NCBI GenBank assembly: GCA_023231165.1
Contig: JALNVY010000154.1
Location: 1-6,016 of the forward strand
Length of the DNA stretch: 6,016 nucleotides
DNA from: Syntrophales bacterium
Lineage (GTDB): Bacteria; Desulfobacterota; Syntrophia; Syntrophales; UBA8958
Direction: 5' to 3'
Part shown: positions 5,423-6,016 of the stretch, piece by piece
How the letters are laid out: every line of letters begins with the position of its first letter
Numbering within the stretch: the stretch's first letter is position 1
The notes under the pieces: generated by a model
The model's database searches: none
What the model was told of the DNA's origin: nothing
What the model saw: only the letters and a program-made list of their open reading frames with translations
Made by a program: the position numbers and the translations under genes

Positions 5423-6016
5423 ATGCTCGGACTTCGTCACAAATTATCGCTGGGATTCGGGGGACTGCTCCTGATCATTATGATCATCGGTATCCAAAGC
5501 ATCCTTCAGTTCAAGAACCTTGGTCAGTCCATCGACGTCATTCTGAAGGAGAATTATCGCAGCGTCATCGCCTGCCAGGAGATGAAAGAAGCCCTGGAGC
5601 GTATGGACAGCGGCATTCTCTTCACTTTTCTGGGCTATTCGGAAGAAGGCACAAGGTTGATCCGGAAAAACGAGGCGACTTTTGTCCAGGCCCTGGATGT
5701 CGAACTTCACAATATCACCTTGCTGGGAGAAAGCGAAAAGGCGGTCGCCGTAAAGACCCTTTACGCCTCCTACGTGCAGGTGTTGCATCGGATCGAGAAT
5801 CAGTCGCTCCCCCCGGAGATCCGCCGCAGCCTTTATTTTGAAGAGCTCCTGCCCCTGTTTCAGCAGATCAAGAACGAAGCGGATGCAATACTTCAGATGA
5901 ACCAGAACAACATGCATGAAGCCAACGATCTGGCAAGGAGACAGGCGGCAGGAGCCCAAAGGCATATGTACATCTTTCTATTCTTCGGCGCCGTGATCGC
6001 CGTGGCTTTTATGGTC
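5423..6016 (+). CDS. Membrane histidine kinase, N-terminal KinB-like sensor region (3' end beyond window)
   Basis: Presumed sensor kinase partner of the upstream regulator. The frame is open from 5423 to the window end (198 residues), and the HAMP, dimerisation and ATPase domains would lie past the edge, so the kinase call is inferred from context and from the sensor architecture. A first membrane helix at about residues 8-27 is followed by about 150 mainly helical, charged residues in the periplasm (ENYRSVIACQEMKEALERMD, then a region ending in NNMHEANDLARRQAAGAQ) and a second membrane helix beginning at about 182. This two-helix, helical-bundle layout resembles the sensor of Pseudomonas KinB, in keeping with an AlgB-type neighbour. 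The start has GGAG seven bases upstream; nearby out-of-frame ATGs (5406, 5418) give no matching product. An alternative is a chemoreceptor with a similar four-helix sensor. Confidence 0.8.
   Translation, partial: MLGLRHKLSLGFGGLLLIIMIIGIQSILQFKNLGQSIDVILKENYRSVIACQEMKEALERMDSGILFTFLGYSEEGTRLIRKNEATFVQALDVELHNITLLGESEKAVAVKTLYASYVQVLHRIENQSLPPEIRRSLYFEELLPLFQQIKNEADAILQMNQNNMHEANDLARRQAAGAQRHMYIFLFFGAVIAVAFMV

Noticed and set aside
5444..5965. 173-codon minus-strand frame inside the kinase gene
   Set aside because: It is antisense to a membrane-sensor frame with a good Shine-Dalgarno and a promoter; the reverse product has no recognisable features.

Overview
The window is about 6 kb of moderately GC-balanced chromosomal DNA from a Gram-negative bacterium. 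The gene set suggests a Deltaproteobacteria (Desulfobacterota)-like organism: a periplasmic binding protein-dependent Liv transporter, a sigma-54 response regulator and a membrane histidine kinase. That assignment is an inference from gene content and protein style, not from a marker gene.

Left part (1-2835, minus strand): the first three genes of a branched-chain amino acid type (HAAT/Liv family) ABC importer, read right to left. They are a periplasmic substrate-binding protein (2835-1555), permease LivH (1449-589) and permease LivM (583 to beyond the left edge). The two permease genes are 5 nt apart. A hairpin followed by a run of six T lies between the binding-protein gene and livH, as expected for a partial terminator that keeps binding protein in excess. 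The ATPases (livG, livF) would be expected beyond the left edge.

Middle part (2836-3881): about 1 kb with no ordinary-sized intact gene. It holds a well-formed 37-residue lysine-rich small gene on the minus strand (3284-3171, strong Shine-Dalgarno). It also appears to hold gene debris: a short remnant resembling the C-terminus of a CoxM/xanthine dehydrogenase FAD-binding subunit (about 3461-3580), the first 29 codons or so of a DUF3795-like cysteine-rich protein with key residues changed (from 3621), and directly abutting it an inverted sequence resembling the 3' end (domains V and VI) of a bacterial group II intron (about 3702-3800, minus strand). The debris calls rest on remembered family consensus and are of low to moderate confidence.

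Right part (3882-6016, plus strand): a two-component system of the AlgB/KinB type. The response regulator (3882-5231) has receiver, sigma-54 AAA+ and Fis-type DNA-binding domains. The histidine kinase (from 5423, cut by the right edge) shows only its N-terminal membrane-anchored sensor domain. Between them lies a textbook sigma-54 promoter (TGGCAT-N5-TTGCT) 25 nt upstream of the kinase start. It is preceded by an 84% A+T stretch and a perfect TTGCAT-T-ATGCAA dyad at about -96. The simplest reading is that the regulator, or another sigma-54 activator, drives transcription of its own kinase gene. Nothing in the sequence directly links the transporter to the two-component system, although they are neighbours pointing away from each other.
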